Shown: positions 26,471 to 35,932, counted from the stretch's first letter. The stretch: DNA of 64,000 nucleotides from Candidatus Heimdallarchaeota archaeon LC_3 (GCA_001940645.1 MDVS01000048.1:62001-126000), one strand, 5' to 3'. Notes: generated by a model from the letters alone, not told the origin. Made by a program: numbers and translations.

Positions 26471-27052
26471 ATGACTGAAGACATTACCTATTGGATAAAT
26501 AGAGCATCCATTTATAACGCTAATGGCTCGCTTTTAGATTCAAATGCTAAAGAGTTATTTCTATTTAGACAGGATAATAATTATATCATTAAATTATTAA
26601 AACTGATTTTGTTGTTAACGACACTAATTTTATTTCTTATTATCATTAATGTTTTTATCAATCAACGTGAAGTCATACAGAACATAATAAACATTGTTTA
26701 TCCCATTGTCTTAGTATTTGGAATCCTTACTATTTTTGGAGAGATATTTTGGATATCTAGTGAGATTAAAATAAGAAATTCAGAAAAAAGTCAAATTGGA
26801 AGAATTAAATGGAATTGGAGAAAAACCCAATGGAAATTTGTACAAAAAGACAGTAATTCCAATATTTCCATTTCTTTAGATAAAGAAGTTGGAATCATTT
26901 CAACCGCTAACAATGAATTTAAAATATTGTCAGAAAAAGGATATTGGGGTGGAAATAAGTTTATTGTTAAAGAAGAAGTTAGGGGGAATAGTATAATCAT
27001 TGATGCAGGAAATAATGTTAAGCAAATAAAAATTGATGTAAGGGAATTGTAG
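26471..27052 (+). CDS. Two-helix membrane protein, unknown function
   Basis: From the ATG at 26471 (MTEDITYWINRAS) this protein has 193 aa. An upstream in-frame TTG at 26432 is less likely. Two hydrophobic segments (LLKLILLLTTLILFLIII and IVYPIVLVFGILTIFGEI) lie at about 40-60 and 75-95. After them comes a cytoplasmic or extracellular domain of about 95 residues with alternating beta-strand pattern (KTQWKFVQKD, ISISLDKEVGII, NKFIVKEE), possibly a small beta-sandwich or a LURP/scramblase-like fold. That fold idea is only a guess from strand spacing. No family is recognised. Confidence 0.55.
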   Translation: MTEDITYWINRASIYNANGSLLDSNAKELFLFRQDNNYIIKLLKLILLLTTLILFLIIINVFINQREVIQNIINIVYPIVLVFGILTIFGEIFWISSEIKIRNSEKSQIGRIKWNWRKTQWKFVQKDSNSNISISLDKEVGIISTANNEFKILSEKGYWGGNKFIVKEEVRGNSIIIDAGNNVKQIKIDVREL

Positions 27053-27194
27053 ATCCTTTAATAATTTGTGTTTTTATTATCACAGTTATTAAAAAATACT
27101 TAGTGCAACAAAGACCATCTTCAGGTGGGGGTTCTGGATAAAAAATAATTAGAAATTTACAAGTCTACTAAAAAATTTGGGAAAATTAAGAAAT

Positions 27195-27413
27195 TCAATA
27201 TTCAAAATATGTTCTAATTTTAGAAGTTTTTTTAATTTCTTCTTGATTTTTTACATACTTCAATGTTTTTTCGGTAGTAACCTCATTATTATTTTCTAAA
27301 CCGTTCATAGAAAATTGGTCAGAGTGAATTTGAAAAGCGGGTAAACTAATTACGAACAAGAATATAAAAAAAGTGCTATAAAAAATTGAATATATTGTCT
27401 TTGTTTGAATCAT
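27195..27413 (-). CDS. Small secreted or membrane-anchored protein
   Basis: The 72-aa protein starts with a classic signal-like segment (IFYSTFFIFLFVISLPAFQ, residues about 9-27) and continues with about 45 polar, Asn/Glu/Lys-rich residues. A GGAGA ribosome-binding site lies about eight bases before the ATG, which supports it as a real gene despite its size. It is divergent from the thioredoxin reductase fusion, sharing a 176-base upstream region. No family is recognised. Confidence 0.45.
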   Translation of the reverse strand: MIQTKTIYSIFYSTFFIFLFVISLPAFQIHSDQFSMNGLENNNEVTTEKTLKYVKNQEEIKKTSKIRTYFEY

Positions 27414-27470
27414 ATTATTTTCTCCAATGAAATTAGAAAAAGAGTCAATTTATCAAATTGAAAGAATATT

Positions 27471-27488
27471 GTAGGTTAACTTAACTAC
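27471..27488. promoter_or_regulatory. Inverted repeat in divergent promoter region
   Basis: GTAGGTTAACTTAACTAC forms a near-perfect inverted repeat (left arm GTAG-G-TTAA, right arm TTAA-CTAC) in the divergent region between the small secreted protein and the glutaredoxin-thioredoxin reductase fusion. It could be an operator serving either gene. No regulator is assigned. Confidence 0.3.
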
Positions 27489-27589
27489 CGATAAAAAGGT
27501 TTACAATTAATTCATGAATGAGTTTGTCAGAAATTTGTGCTAAAAACCAATAAAGATTTGATTTTTCAACTTGATATTAAGGTGATAAC

Positions 27590-28834
27590 ATGATTAAACA
27601 ACCTGAAATTACAGTTTATGGTTCTAACTGGTGCTCTGATTGTCGTAGAGCAAAGAAATATTTAGGAGAACAAAGAATTCACTATACTTGGCGAAATATT
27701 GAAGATGAGGATGAATTAGGACAAAAAGCATATAATTTCGTTCTCAAAGCGAACGAAAAAGTATATGGAAAACCTAAACGTAAAATTCCAGTTATAGAAA
27801 TTAAAGAAAAAGAAAAAACGGAATTAATGATTGAACCTTCTAACATTGAATTAGCTAAACGCTTGGGATTAGCAACTAAAGTTAGCAAAAAGTTTTATGA
27901 TGCTGTCATTATAGGTGCCGGTCCTGCTGGGTTAAGTGCAGCGATTTATTTAGCTAGGGATGGATATGAAGTATTAGTTATAGAATCTTCAACAATTGGT
28001 GGTCAAGCATATATTACTAATCGGTTAGATAATTATCCTGGATTTCCTGATGGTATTACAGGTGAACAATTTGCTAAAAACTTGCATAAGCAAGCAAAAC
28101 GTTTTGGAGTTGAATTATTAGTCCCACAGGAAGTAAAATCTATCGGCCCTTGTCATGAGAAAGGAAATTTCGATACCTGTACATTTAAAGAAATTATTAC
28201 AAATTCAGGTGAAAGCTATCTGGGAAAGTCTATTCTTATCGCAACTGGTTCAAAATATAGAGAATTAGTTGTTCCTGGTACAGAGGCATTAATGGGAACA
28301 TCAATTCATTATTGTGCAACATGCGATGGACCTTTTTATAAAGGAAAAGAAATTTTTATTATTGGAGGAGGAAATTCAGCGTTTGAAGAAGCACTTTGGT
28401 TGAAAAATATGGCTGAAAAGGTCACAATAATCTACCGAAGAGATGAACCTTCAGCAAGTCCTGTATTACAGGAAAAAATTGAACAAACTGATGGAATTGA
28501 TCTATGGCTCAGTACAGAAGTCATCGAATTGAAAGGAGAAACAAAGTTAGAAAGTATACTATTAAATCACAAAGATAAAAATGAAAAGAAGGAATACACT
28601 CCAGATGGGATTTTTGTTTTTATTGGCCTACAACCCAATACAAAATTTTTACAGGGTATTATCAACCTTGATAAACAAAATTTTATCGTAACTGAAAACG
28701 GATCCAAAACATCAGTAAAAGGCATTTATGCTGCAGGTGATTGTCGAAAAGGATCATCAAAACAAGCAATAACCGCTGCAGGAGAAGGGGCAGCTTCTGC
28801 ATTATTAATTAGAGAATATTTGAAAACAGTATAG
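27590..28834 (+). CDS. Glutaredoxin-thioredoxin reductase fusion
   Basis: The 414-aa flavoprotein joins an N-terminal glutaredoxin-like domain (residues about 7-90; active site SNWCSDCRRAKKY) to a thioredoxin reductase. FAD-binding IIGAGPAGLSAAIYLARDGY starts near 106, RLDNYPGFPDG follows, and the redox pair CATCDGPF lies near 242. The NAD(P)-binding loop is IIGGGNSAFEEALWL, and the C-terminal FAD motif is GIYAAGDCRKGSSKQ. It can therefore carry both a disulfide reductase and its own dithiol carrier. ATG start. A single gene on the plus strand, probably for thiol redox balance. Confidence 0.92.
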   Translation: MIKQPEITVYGSNWCSDCRRAKKYLGEQRIHYTWRNIEDEDELGQKAYNFVLKANEKVYGKPKRKIPVIEIKEKEKTELMIEPSNIELAKRLGLATKVSKKFYDAVIIGAGPAGLSAAIYLARDGYEVLVIESSTIGGQAYITNRLDNYPGFPDGITGEQFAKNLHKQAKRFGVELLVPQEVKSIGPCHEKGNFDTCTFKEIITNSGESYLGKSILIATGSKYRELVVPGTEALMGTSIHYCATCDGPFYKGKEIFIIGGGNSAFEEALWLKNMAEKVTIIYRRDEPSASPVLQEKIEQTDGIDLWLSTEVIELKGETKLESILLNHKDKNEKKEYTPDGIFVFIGLQPNTKFLQGIINLDKQNFIVTENGSKTSVKGIYAAGDCRKGSSKQAITAAGEGAASALLIREYLKTV

Positions 28835-29062
28835 ATTTTTAAGATCTAAAAAACATAGCTTTATTTAAATTAATACTGTAAAGGCCATTATAAATATTCT
28901 CTGAATAAAATTAATCTTAGAAGAAGCTTCTATACCACTTTTTTTTAATAAATTTTAATTTCATTGTTCAAGAAAACACGGAGTTTCTGGAAATACTCAA
29001 ACTTTAATGTAGGAATATTCAAAAACTCTAATATTTCAGGCAAAAATAATTTTATTCTCGGA

Positions 29063-29965
29063 ATGTGGCAAACTTGTCCAGATGAACATAAATTTTCTAA
29101 TCTTGAATCGAAGATGAAGCTTAAAGCATTTCTTTTAAAATCTGGCGAAGGAATAATTGACCTTTTAAGATCAATAGACAATCCTAAAAGATTCGAAATT
29201 CTATCTTTACTTTTGGATGGAAAAGAAACATCCTTCAGTAATCTTTTGGAAGATACGTCCCTTCAAAAAAGTGCTTTATCAAACCATTTAGCTCTTCTAA
29301 CTGAGAGAAATTTGATTGACAAAAAATCACGTGGTAATTATCAAATAAGCTTTTTTGGTGAAATTCTGCTTCAACGGCTAACAAATACATTTATTGAGGC
29401 TAAGGTTCGAGAACAAGAGAATTTAGTTCATCTTTTTGAATTGATAGGTAAAAAAATGGAATATATAGATGAGGAATTAATATTGTCCACTGAAAATAGA
29501 AATTTAATATTGAAAATTGTAAAACTACTTCCAATGAGAGTAGTTTCGTTTCATGCAACCGATAGTAAAACTCCCGAAGATGATGCCGCGAAAATGGTAG
29601 AAAACTGGACTAAAGAAAAAGGGTTATTAGATGATCCTAATCGCTATCAAGTATTTGAATTTAATAATCCTGATCCACAAAAGGATAATCCCAAGTATGG
29701 GTATGAGTTCTGGATAGCAGTACCTAAAGAATTTGAAGTCGAAGACGACCAAGTTATCAAAGAGTTTTCTGGAGGGCTATATGCTGTTATGAGTTGTCGT
29801 GGAGTTATGAATATCGGACCCACATGGAAAAAGCTTGTTCAGGCAGTTAATAATTCAGAATACACTTTAACACATGATCATCAATGGTTAGAAAATAATG
29901 TGAGTCCTGATATTAAGGACCATGATAAGCTACGATTGGATTTATACTGTCCAATAAAGGAATAG
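29063..29965 (+). CDS. Winged-helix regulator with GyrI/effector-binding-like domain
   Basis: The protein has an ArsR-like winged helix (LRSIDNPKRFEILSLLLDGKE and SALSNHLALLTERNLIDKK), then a linker. A GyrI/AraC effector-binding-like domain (about 150-300; MRVVSFHATDSKT, FWIAVPKEFEV, GGLYAVMSCRG, TWKKLVQAVNN, LDLYCPI) completes it. It looks like a ligand-sensing one-component regulator. The frame is open from a TTG at 28964; ATGs at 29063 and 29114 are both possible, and 29063 is used here because it keeps the region before the helix. It follows the thioredoxin reductase fusion on the same strand after about 230 bases and may be independent of it. Confidence 0.72.
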   Translation: MWQTCPDEHKFSNLESKMKLKAFLLKSGEGIIDLLRSIDNPKRFEILSLLLDGKETSFSNLLEDTSLQKSALSNHLALLTERNLIDKKSRGNYQISFFGEILLQRLTNTFIEAKVREQENLVHLFELIGKKMEYIDEELILSTENRNLILKIVKLLPMRVVSFHATDSKTPEDDAAKMVENWTKEKGLLDDPNRYQVFEFNNPDPQKDNPKYGYEFWIAVPKEFEVEDDQVIKEFSGGLYAVMSCRGVMNIGPTWKKLVQAVNNSEYTLTHDHQWLENNVSPDIKDHDKLRLDLYCPIKE

Positions 29966-30399
29966 TGTGAACAAATTAGCATCTTTTTGGTTAATCTTTT
30001 AGTTCATGAATTCATGGAGTTTGAAGAATCCGGTATTTTTGCTATTATTCTTCTTTTATTTTCCAAGAAATAATTATTTTAAACCCTTCATATCTATATA
30101 ATTTAGATACTTTAGCTAATCCGGTATCTAAGCATTAATTGAGGTATTTGAATTGAAAAAAGGTAGAAGAATTAATAACAGCATTCAATCACAGAAGAAT
30201 ATATTTTCTTTTCGGAGAAATCTAAATTTTTATATTGGTATTACGCATTTAAATAAGTGGAAATAAAGGTAAAAATCGTTTTTTGATCATTTCTGAATAT
30301 TAAACATAATAATCCGTATTCAATTTGAATATTAAGGATCATGCTCAAATTATAAAACTAATTATAATCCAATTATTAATTAAAAATTGATTAGATAGG
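29966..30399. other. Intergenic region, nothing recognised
   Basis: This 434-base AT-rich stretch lies between the convergent GyrI-like regulator and the longin-like gene. Only short open frames occur (for example a 31-codon frame from an ATG near 30005) and none has a recognisable motif. It may contain both genes' terminators. Confidence 0.4.
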
Positions 30400-30993
30400 T
30401 TAGGATGCCAAATGAGGACATTGGTTGCCCATTTTCCTATATTGCAATTCTTCTTCGATAGGAATATCTTTTTGTATTTTGCTACAATAAACATATTCTT
30501 TCAGTTCACTTTTAGACGAATATTTACAGGATTTAAGAATTGGTACTTCTCCCATTACCTCCTTCTTAATGATGCCCATTTCACATAAGATTTGAGAAAA
30601 AGATTTGAAATCACTTAATTTAGGATGATATTTTGGTTGTTGAATTAATTCTGAGAAATTAATTTCGAATATTGAAGCGGCTCTCTTTACTAATTCGAAT
30701 AATTTTTTCATTTTGATTTTTTTACTGGCAAAAAAGATTATTAATAGATGTTGTTCACCTATTTTTCTTGTTTCTATCGCCATTTGAGCTTCATCAAAAT
30801 GTACCTCGCGGATAGCCTTCTGACCAAACTGTAGAGAAAATTGAAATACCGCAGCCAAAAATCCACTGACTAATAGATGATTAGGTTCTTTAGCACAATT
30901 TTCTCCACCAAAACAACCAGAATAATAAGGTAAACCACTAGACGAGATAATAAATACATCATTTATTGCTTCAAGATCAGACAAAGTAACCAA
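30400..30993 (-). CDS. Stand-alone longin/roadblock-like protein
   Basis: The 197-aa protein begins with the Asgard longin/roadblock-like pattern: a strand (DVFIISSSGLPYYSGCF), 'HLLVSGFLAAVFQFSLQF', a strand pair (AQMAIETRKIGEQHLLIIFF) and a long helix (MKKLFELVKRAASIFEI). The last roughly 80 residues are separate and contain six cysteines of the protein's total (for example LCEMG, SCKY, VYCSK and QCPHLAS), which might bind metal. Such domains pair with Rab/Rag-like GTPases in eukaryotes; partners here are unknown. The start is TTG at 30993, with no strong ribosome-binding site, so the true N-terminus is uncertain. Confidence 0.68.
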   Translation of the reverse strand: MVTLSDLEAINDVFIISSSGLPYYSGCFGGENCAKEPNHLLVSGFLAAVFQFSLQFGQKAIREVHFDEAQMAIETRKIGEQHLLIIFFASKKIKMKKLFELVKRAASIFEINFSELIQQPKYHPKLSDFKSFSQILCEMGIIKKEVMGEVPILKSCKYSSKSELKEYVYCSKIQKDIPIEEELQYRKMGNQCPHLAS

Positions 30994-31073
30994 TATAATT
31001 ATCGTAGGTAAGTATTTAAACTTTATTTTTCAGTACCTTAAACCTTGAACTGATATGTCCATTTAAATCTTAG

Positions 31074-31336
31074 TCATCGATTGCTGACCATTGTTTCTAT
31101 TAATTTTTTCCACCCTAAGGAGCTATGTAAATCTTTTAAATGACCATTTTCTGTTGTATATTTCAAGTTCTTCTATCCGTGATCAACCGCTTTCATTAAA
31201 TATTCAAATACTTCTTCGTTATTTCTTAGTTTTTTTTAACAGATTGCAACTTTCCAATATAGAATAGAATCTTTTGAGTTTAATTGTATTACTTTAATAT
31301 TGCCTTTATTGTTTCTTGAAAATTGTTTTCATCATA
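31074..31336 (-). pseudogene. TPR-repeat protein remnant
   Basis: The minus strand carries a degraded tetratricopeptide C-terminus. YDENNFQETIKAILK is followed, after a frameshift near 31298, by VIQLNSKDSILYWKVAIC. An in-frame TAA comes next, then LRNNEEVFEYLMKAVDHG, an in-frame TAG, then NLKYTTENGHLKDLHSSLG and WKKLIETMVSNR before the final stop. The order 'alternating TPR helices, then LxxLHxxxxWKKLIE' is typical of the end of TPR proteins. Two stops and one frameshift make it a pseudogene. It lies just downstream of the Eis-like gene. Confidence 0.7.
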
Positions 31337-31375
31337 TTACTGGTTGGTTTGATGAATAACATCTTGACACACAAA

Positions 31376-32632
31376 CTAAAAGTAAGTCATACAAATTGGT
31401 TTGCTAATCAATGTGAAAGTATTATTCACCTTATTAATGAACTTTAAATCAGAAATTTTTACTAATCCATATCTTACAAGATCGTTAAAATTAATAGATC
31501 CAACGACCATTGATGAAAAGTCAGCAATTTCTATTTCTATTTCAATATCATATTCCTTATTTTCTACTGGCTTAATCTTCCCCTTTTTTACCTCTAAATA
31601 ATAAATTCCATCGTTTTCCTTAAGAAAAGAATCTATAAGTCTTAGTTTAAGATTAAAAGTTTCAAAACCAAAGGTTACTTTTTTTAATTGAACAAAAAAT
31701 TTCTTTAGGTCAACAATACGATACATGATACCCCTTCCTTGAGTATTTATTTCTTGGGAAGTGTTATACATATTATTAGATCCATTTCTTGCATCTGAAA
31801 GAATGAAATGGAGGTTTTCATCGTGTGTACCGAATTGAATTCTATTAATTTGATCAGCTTGTGTTTCTAAAAAAGAGCATAATGCCAATAATGCTTCTGA
31901 ATTGTTGTAAATTAATTCTTCGATCACTATATCATAATAAATGAAATTATCAGTTTTTACTTTCCTAAAACGGAACATTAGATAGCCTGATAAATTATTA
32001 TTTGATTTATATCCAACAAAAATCTTATCTTTCTTATTTTTAAAATAAAACTCAAAAGTTTTTTGGTTACGAAGAACCATTCCATGATTGTTATTGAAAA
32101 ATTCCATGTAACAATTATAAGTATCTAAAATATCTTCTGTTGTTAAGTGAAAAACATTTTTTCTATTAACATGCCTAGGAAGACTGGTTGGCTTAAAATA
32201 ATAAAGGTTCATTTTCGTTCCATATCCAAAACCCATTTTTTTATAAAAATCAGCTCTGAAAGGATATAATATTGCCATAGATACATTTTCTTCTTGTAAT
32301 TGTTTCAAAAAGTAAGTGATAAGACCTTTTGCAACTCCTTCTTTTTTATGAACTAAATCAACGGCAACTAATCCTACACCTCCTACTTTCAACCTTTCTC
32401 CTTTCATATTCATAGTAAAATCATGGAGACGTTGAACACCTAACAATTGATTTTCACGATACAAACCGTAAAAATCTATAGTTTTGTTATCCTTTTGTTC
32501 CTTAGCCAATCTCTCTTTCATCTTATCTTTGTCGTCGTCAGTAAATTCTCCAAATTCACCTGGGTAAGCATTAACTATTATTTCTGTGAAAGCGTCATAA
32601 TCTTTTTCAGGGATAATTTTTATTTCATCCAT
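31376..32632 (-). CDS. Eis-like GNAT N-acetyltransferase
   Basis: The 418-aa protein has the Eis layout. An N-terminal GNAT domain has the acetyl-CoA loop VDLVHKKEGVAKGLI (about 90-104) and FYKKMGFGYG. A second GNAT-like region follows, and then a C-terminal sterol-carrier-like domain (about 310-418) with YYLEVKKGKI and ADFSSMVVG. Length matches Eis proteins (about 400-420 aa). Bacterial Eis enzymes acetylate aminoglycosides and other amines; the substrate in an archaeon is unknown. An AAGGAA ribosome-binding site lies about eight bases before the ATG. Confidence 0.85.
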   Translation of the reverse strand: MDEIKIIPEKDYDAFTEIIVNAYPGEFGEFTDDDKDKMKERLAKEQKDNKTIDFYGLYRENQLLGVQRLHDFTMNMKGERLKVGGVGLVAVDLVHKKEGVAKGLITYFLKQLQEENVSMAILYPFRADFYKKMGFGYGTKMNLYYFKPTSLPRHVNRKNVFHLTTEDILDTYNCYMEFFNNNHGMVLRNQKTFEFYFKNKKDKIFVGYKSNNNLSGYLMFRFRKVKTDNFIYYDIVIEELIYNNSEALLALCSFLETQADQINRIQFGTHDENLHFILSDARNGSNNMYNTSQEINTQGRGIMYRIVDLKKFFVQLKKVTFGFETFNLKLRLIDSFLKENDGIYYLEVKKGKIKPVENKEYDIEIEIEIADFSSMVVGSINFNDLVRYGLVKISDLKFINKVNNTFTLISKPICMTYF

Positions 32633-32821
32633 AGTTTATTCCTTCAACGAACAATCGTGTTATAACTGATATTTATTTTTAAAAAAAAGATCGTTATTAA
32701 AAAATTTTACTGACAAAAAAGAAAGTAGTTAATTCAGAAAGGATGTTAATAGAATAAAAAAGAAAAAAATAAATAAACTCAATATAATAATCCCGATTAT
32801 GACGGAATCCAAATTATTTTG

Positions 32822-35800
32822 TCATTTTTTCTTAAATTTCCTTGTAAATAGCACGATAATTAAGGAGATTAAGAAAATTAAGATATTCCATCCAGGAGTG
32901 GTAGTGATTTGAGAAGAAGAGGTCAATTTTGAGCTGGAAGTTGAAGTTGAGGTCGGTACTGAAGTATCGATTGTGAATGTTAACGATGTATGAAAGACAT
33001 TCCCAGCAGAATCAAAACCATACACATGTAAGGTGTAAGATCCATCAGGAAGTGTTCGCGTCGTTTCTGAAGTCCATGTCTGGTTTACTGTATCCACAGA
33101 TTCGATATAATACCAATAAACATCTGCATCACCAGTAAAAGCTATTGAAACTGTAGAAGTCTCATAGGTTCGATCAAGTGGTGAAGAAATCGTAACTGAA
33201 GGAGGAGTTGTATCAACGTAAAAAATAATTGAAGTATGGAAAACATTCCCCAATAAATCAAATCCATAAACGTGTAGAGTATAGGTTCCATCAGGAAGTG
33301 TTCGTGTCGTTTCTGAAGTCCATGTCTGGTTTACTGTATCCACAGATTCGATATAATACCAATAACTATCCGCATTTCCGGAAAGTGTTATAATTACATC
33401 AGATGAATAGTAGTCTTGATCTATCGGAGAAGAAACATTTACTGTAGGAGGTGTATTATCTATTACTAATGACCCAGGAAGAGTGACGTTTACAACAAGA
33501 CTTCCACTGCTAACAGTTTCAATTTTCAACTGATAATTTGTTCCATCTGGGATAGAAGTTGTATCCCAATCATAGCTTGTATCTGTTAACCCAGAAATGA
33601 TCGACATCCATTGTGTTCCTCCATCATTTGAATAATACAGATTGTATGAGACATCAAAACCCCAAGTATCTACTGCATCAGTCCAGGATAATAATACCTG
33701 ACCTGTGAGATCTTCTCCAATATTTGGTGTAAGAAATGCTGGTTTTAATATGAATTGAGAGGATGAAGGTAGTGCTAATGGCGAAGAATCGGCATTATTC
33801 GCAGTTCCTGCAAGGAAATAAGGTGAGTCTACAATTCGATCATCATCAACATCTGGAGAAATCCAATTATTCCAATAATTATATGCAAAACCATTGATTA
33901 GGAGAGATGTACTATTGTCTATTGCTTGTGGAAAACCCACATTGTTATCAATAAAATCATTAAACACGAAAAAGTTAAAGAAAGAATCACTGTCTGCTCT
34001 AACACCATATTTAACATTGTTGACGAAAGAATTATTAGTAAACTGGTTTAACCCACCACTATAAATCCAAACACCAGCAAGTTCTGTCCCAGAAATAATA
34101 TTATTTGAGAAATAATTATTGGAGGCATTATCTAGAACTAAACCATAATTACTACCTGAACCAAAATTATTGTTAGTAACATTATTGTAGTAAGCATCCC
34201 AAAGTTGAACATCTCCATGATTATTATAACCGGTATTATTAGTTACTGTTACATTATAAGTATTTCTATCAAGAAATAAACCCCAACCAGCATTAGTAAC
34301 TGTGTTGTTAATCATCGTAATATTAGAGCTATAAGCTGTGAGAATACCAACAGAAACATCGGATATTACCTGATTATTTACAGTTATGTTTGTTGAGTTA
34401 AAGAGAATAATTTGACCCATGTTATCTGGAACTGTTTTATCTACTTCATTTTCCCAAAATAAAAGCGGTTTTCCATTAATTGTATTATTAGCGATTGATT
34501 TCTGAATATAATTGTCAAAAATTGTACTTCTGATGTAAAAACTGTTGTTCAATAAAGTGTTATCTTCTATAATATTATTTTTTGATTCCCAATTAAAAAT
34601 ACCATACCTAGAATTATTGAAAATAGAGTTATTACTCAAATTATTGTTATTGGAACTCGAAATGAGATAAATACCGTCATGATCATCAAAAATAATATTT
34701 TGCATTATTGTATTATTTATTGATCTTTCAATATAAATACCATGATTTGTGTTATTAAAAATTGTATTATAACTTATATTATTAGTGTTAGAGTCTGTAA
34801 GCCTAACACCCGTCCAATCGTTATTAAATAAATTGTTATTTTTAATTGAGATGTTGTAAGAAAAATCGTATAAACTTATTCCAGCCCAAGTGTTATTATA
34901 CGCAGTATTGTATGAAACAATACTATTTCCTGATGCGCTTAGTTCAATCCCATGTGCATTGTTATCGTAAACTGTATTATTTGTTATAACATTTAAGAAA
35001 GTTGAAACGATATACATTCCAGTTCCTTGATTAACATATGCAGTGTTATTTGAAAATTTATTGTTGTTGGAGTATTCTATTTGGAATCCAACCCATCCAT
35101 TATTATAGGCGGAATTTAAGGTGACATTGTTAAAATTGGAAAATCGTAGCCTCATTCCATCTTCGTTGTTAGCATAAGCATCATTATTTGTAATGTAATT
35201 ATTTTTAGAATTATCGAAAGAAAATCCAGAAAATCCTTGGCCAAAAACAGTATTGTTTGAAACAATATTGTCATTGCTATTCGAAAATAGCCTTATACCA
35301 TCATCATCATTATTGTAAACACTATTATTAAAAATAATATTCCTACTTGAAGATTCTAGCCATATTCCATTCTCTTGAACACTATTAAAGACAAAATTCG
35401 AACTTATTGTATTATTATTAGAAAAATTACTTAGTCTTATACCATTATACCAACTATTGGAAATGGAATTATTAAAGATAGTATTAGAATTAGAATTCGA
35501 AAATTCTATTCCTTGACGACTATTTATAATGGTATTATTTTCAATAGTCCCATTAACCACATTGCTAAATCTTATTCCTGTTATTACACCGTTTAATCCA
35601 TTTAGAAGATTATTACTAATCCTAAAATACAGCGTCGTACTACTAATGGAAATCAAAGGCCCAGAAAAACTAGTTATATTGAGTCCTTCTATTCGGATTG
35701 GATCTAATAATGTCCCATTACCAGGAAAACTACTATTTAAAACACTGTTACTAGAAATAGATATGGGTCCGCTTGGAGAGTAAGATTGAACACCAGATAT

Positions 35801-35932
35801 TTTAAATATATCAAAAGATTTATCTTCTGAATTTTCATTTACACTCTGAAAATTCATTTCAAACTTAAATAAATCAAAATTTATTGTTAGAAAACTAACT
35901 AGGAGCAATACTCCTATACTTTTTTTTATCAT
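32822..35932 (-). CDS. NosD-type beta-helix surface protein with ITTTPGW anchor
   Basis: The 1036-aa protein has a signal segment (IGVLLLVSFLTINF, about 5-18). A right-handed beta-helix of NosD/PbH1 repeats (about 60-690; unit about 22-24 aa, 'NNxxxNxxxxGIxL') follows, then a fibronectin-like module (YDWDTT) and two nearly identical 82-aa Ig-like repeats (WYYIESVDTVNQTWTSETTR). A Ser/Thr linker and the tail ITTTPGW, a hydrophobic helix and KFKKK end it. Sequons (N-x-S/T) are very dense. It is likely displayed on the outer cell surface, perhaps in the S-layer or as an adhesin or polysaccharide-binding protein. Its tail matches the protein ending at 25556. ATG start at 35932. Confidence 0.82.
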   Translation of the reverse strand: MIKKSIGVLLLVSFLTINFDLFKFEMNFQSVNENSEDKSFDIFKISGVQSYSPSGPISISSNSVLNSSFPGNGTLLDPIRIEGLNITSFSGPLISISSTTLYFRISNNLLNGLNGVITGIRFSNVVNGTIENNTIINSRQGIEFSNSNSNTIFNNSISNSWYNGIRLSNFSNNNTISSNFVFNSVQENGIWLESSSRNIIFNNSVYNNDDDGIRLFSNSNDNIVSNNTVFGQGFSGFSFDNSKNNYITNNDAYANNEDGMRLRFSNFNNVTLNSAYNNGWVGFQIEYSNNNKFSNNTAYVNQGTGMYIVSTFLNVITNNTVYDNNAHGIELSASGNSIVSYNTAYNNTWAGISLYDFSYNISIKNNNLFNNDWTGVRLTDSNTNNISYNTIFNNTNHGIYIERSINNTIMQNIIFDDHDGIYLISSSNNNNLSNNSIFNNSRYGIFNWESKNNIIEDNTLLNNSFYIRSTIFDNYIQKSIANNTINGKPLLFWENEVDKTVPDNMGQIILFNSTNITVNNQVISDVSVGILTAYSSNITMINNTVTNAGWGLFLDRNTYNVTVTNNTGYNNHGDVQLWDAYYNNVTNNNFGSGSNYGLVLDNASNNYFSNNIISGTELAGVWIYSGGLNQFTNNSFVNNVKYGVRADSDSFFNFFVFNDFIDNNVGFPQAIDNSTSLLINGFAYNYWNNWISPDVDDDRIVDSPYFLAGTANNADSSPLALPSSSQFILKPAFLTPNIGEDLTGQVLLSWTDAVDTWGFDVSYNLYYSNDGGTQWMSIISGLTDTSYDWDTTSIPDGTNYQLKIETVSSGSLVVNVTLPGSLVIDNTPPTVNVSSPIDQDYYSSDVIITLSGNADSYWYYIESVDTVNQTWTSETTRTLPDGTYTLHVYGFDLLGNVFHTSIIFYVDTTPPSVTISSPLDRTYETSTVSIAFTGDADVYWYYIESVDTVNQTWTSETTRTLPDGSYTLHVYGFDSAGNVFHTSLTFTIDTSVPTSTSTSSSKLTSSSQITTTPGWNILIFLISLIIVLFTRKFKKK
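33041..33364 (-). repeat. Tandem 246-base repeat within the surface-protein gene
   Basis: The stretch 33041-33118 recurs at 33287-33364, with one difference seen in 78 bases. The copies lie 246 bases apart (82 codons) and each encodes the 'YYIESVDTVNQTWTSETTRTL' part of an Ig-like domain. Near-identity at DNA level points to a recent duplication or to conversion between the two domains. Confidence 0.85.

Noticed and set aside
27045..27145. Short frame ending IKKYLVQQRPSSGGGSG after a hydrophobic stretch, like the end of a small membrane protein.
   Set aside because: Only about 33 codons between stops and no usable start; too short to separate from chance.
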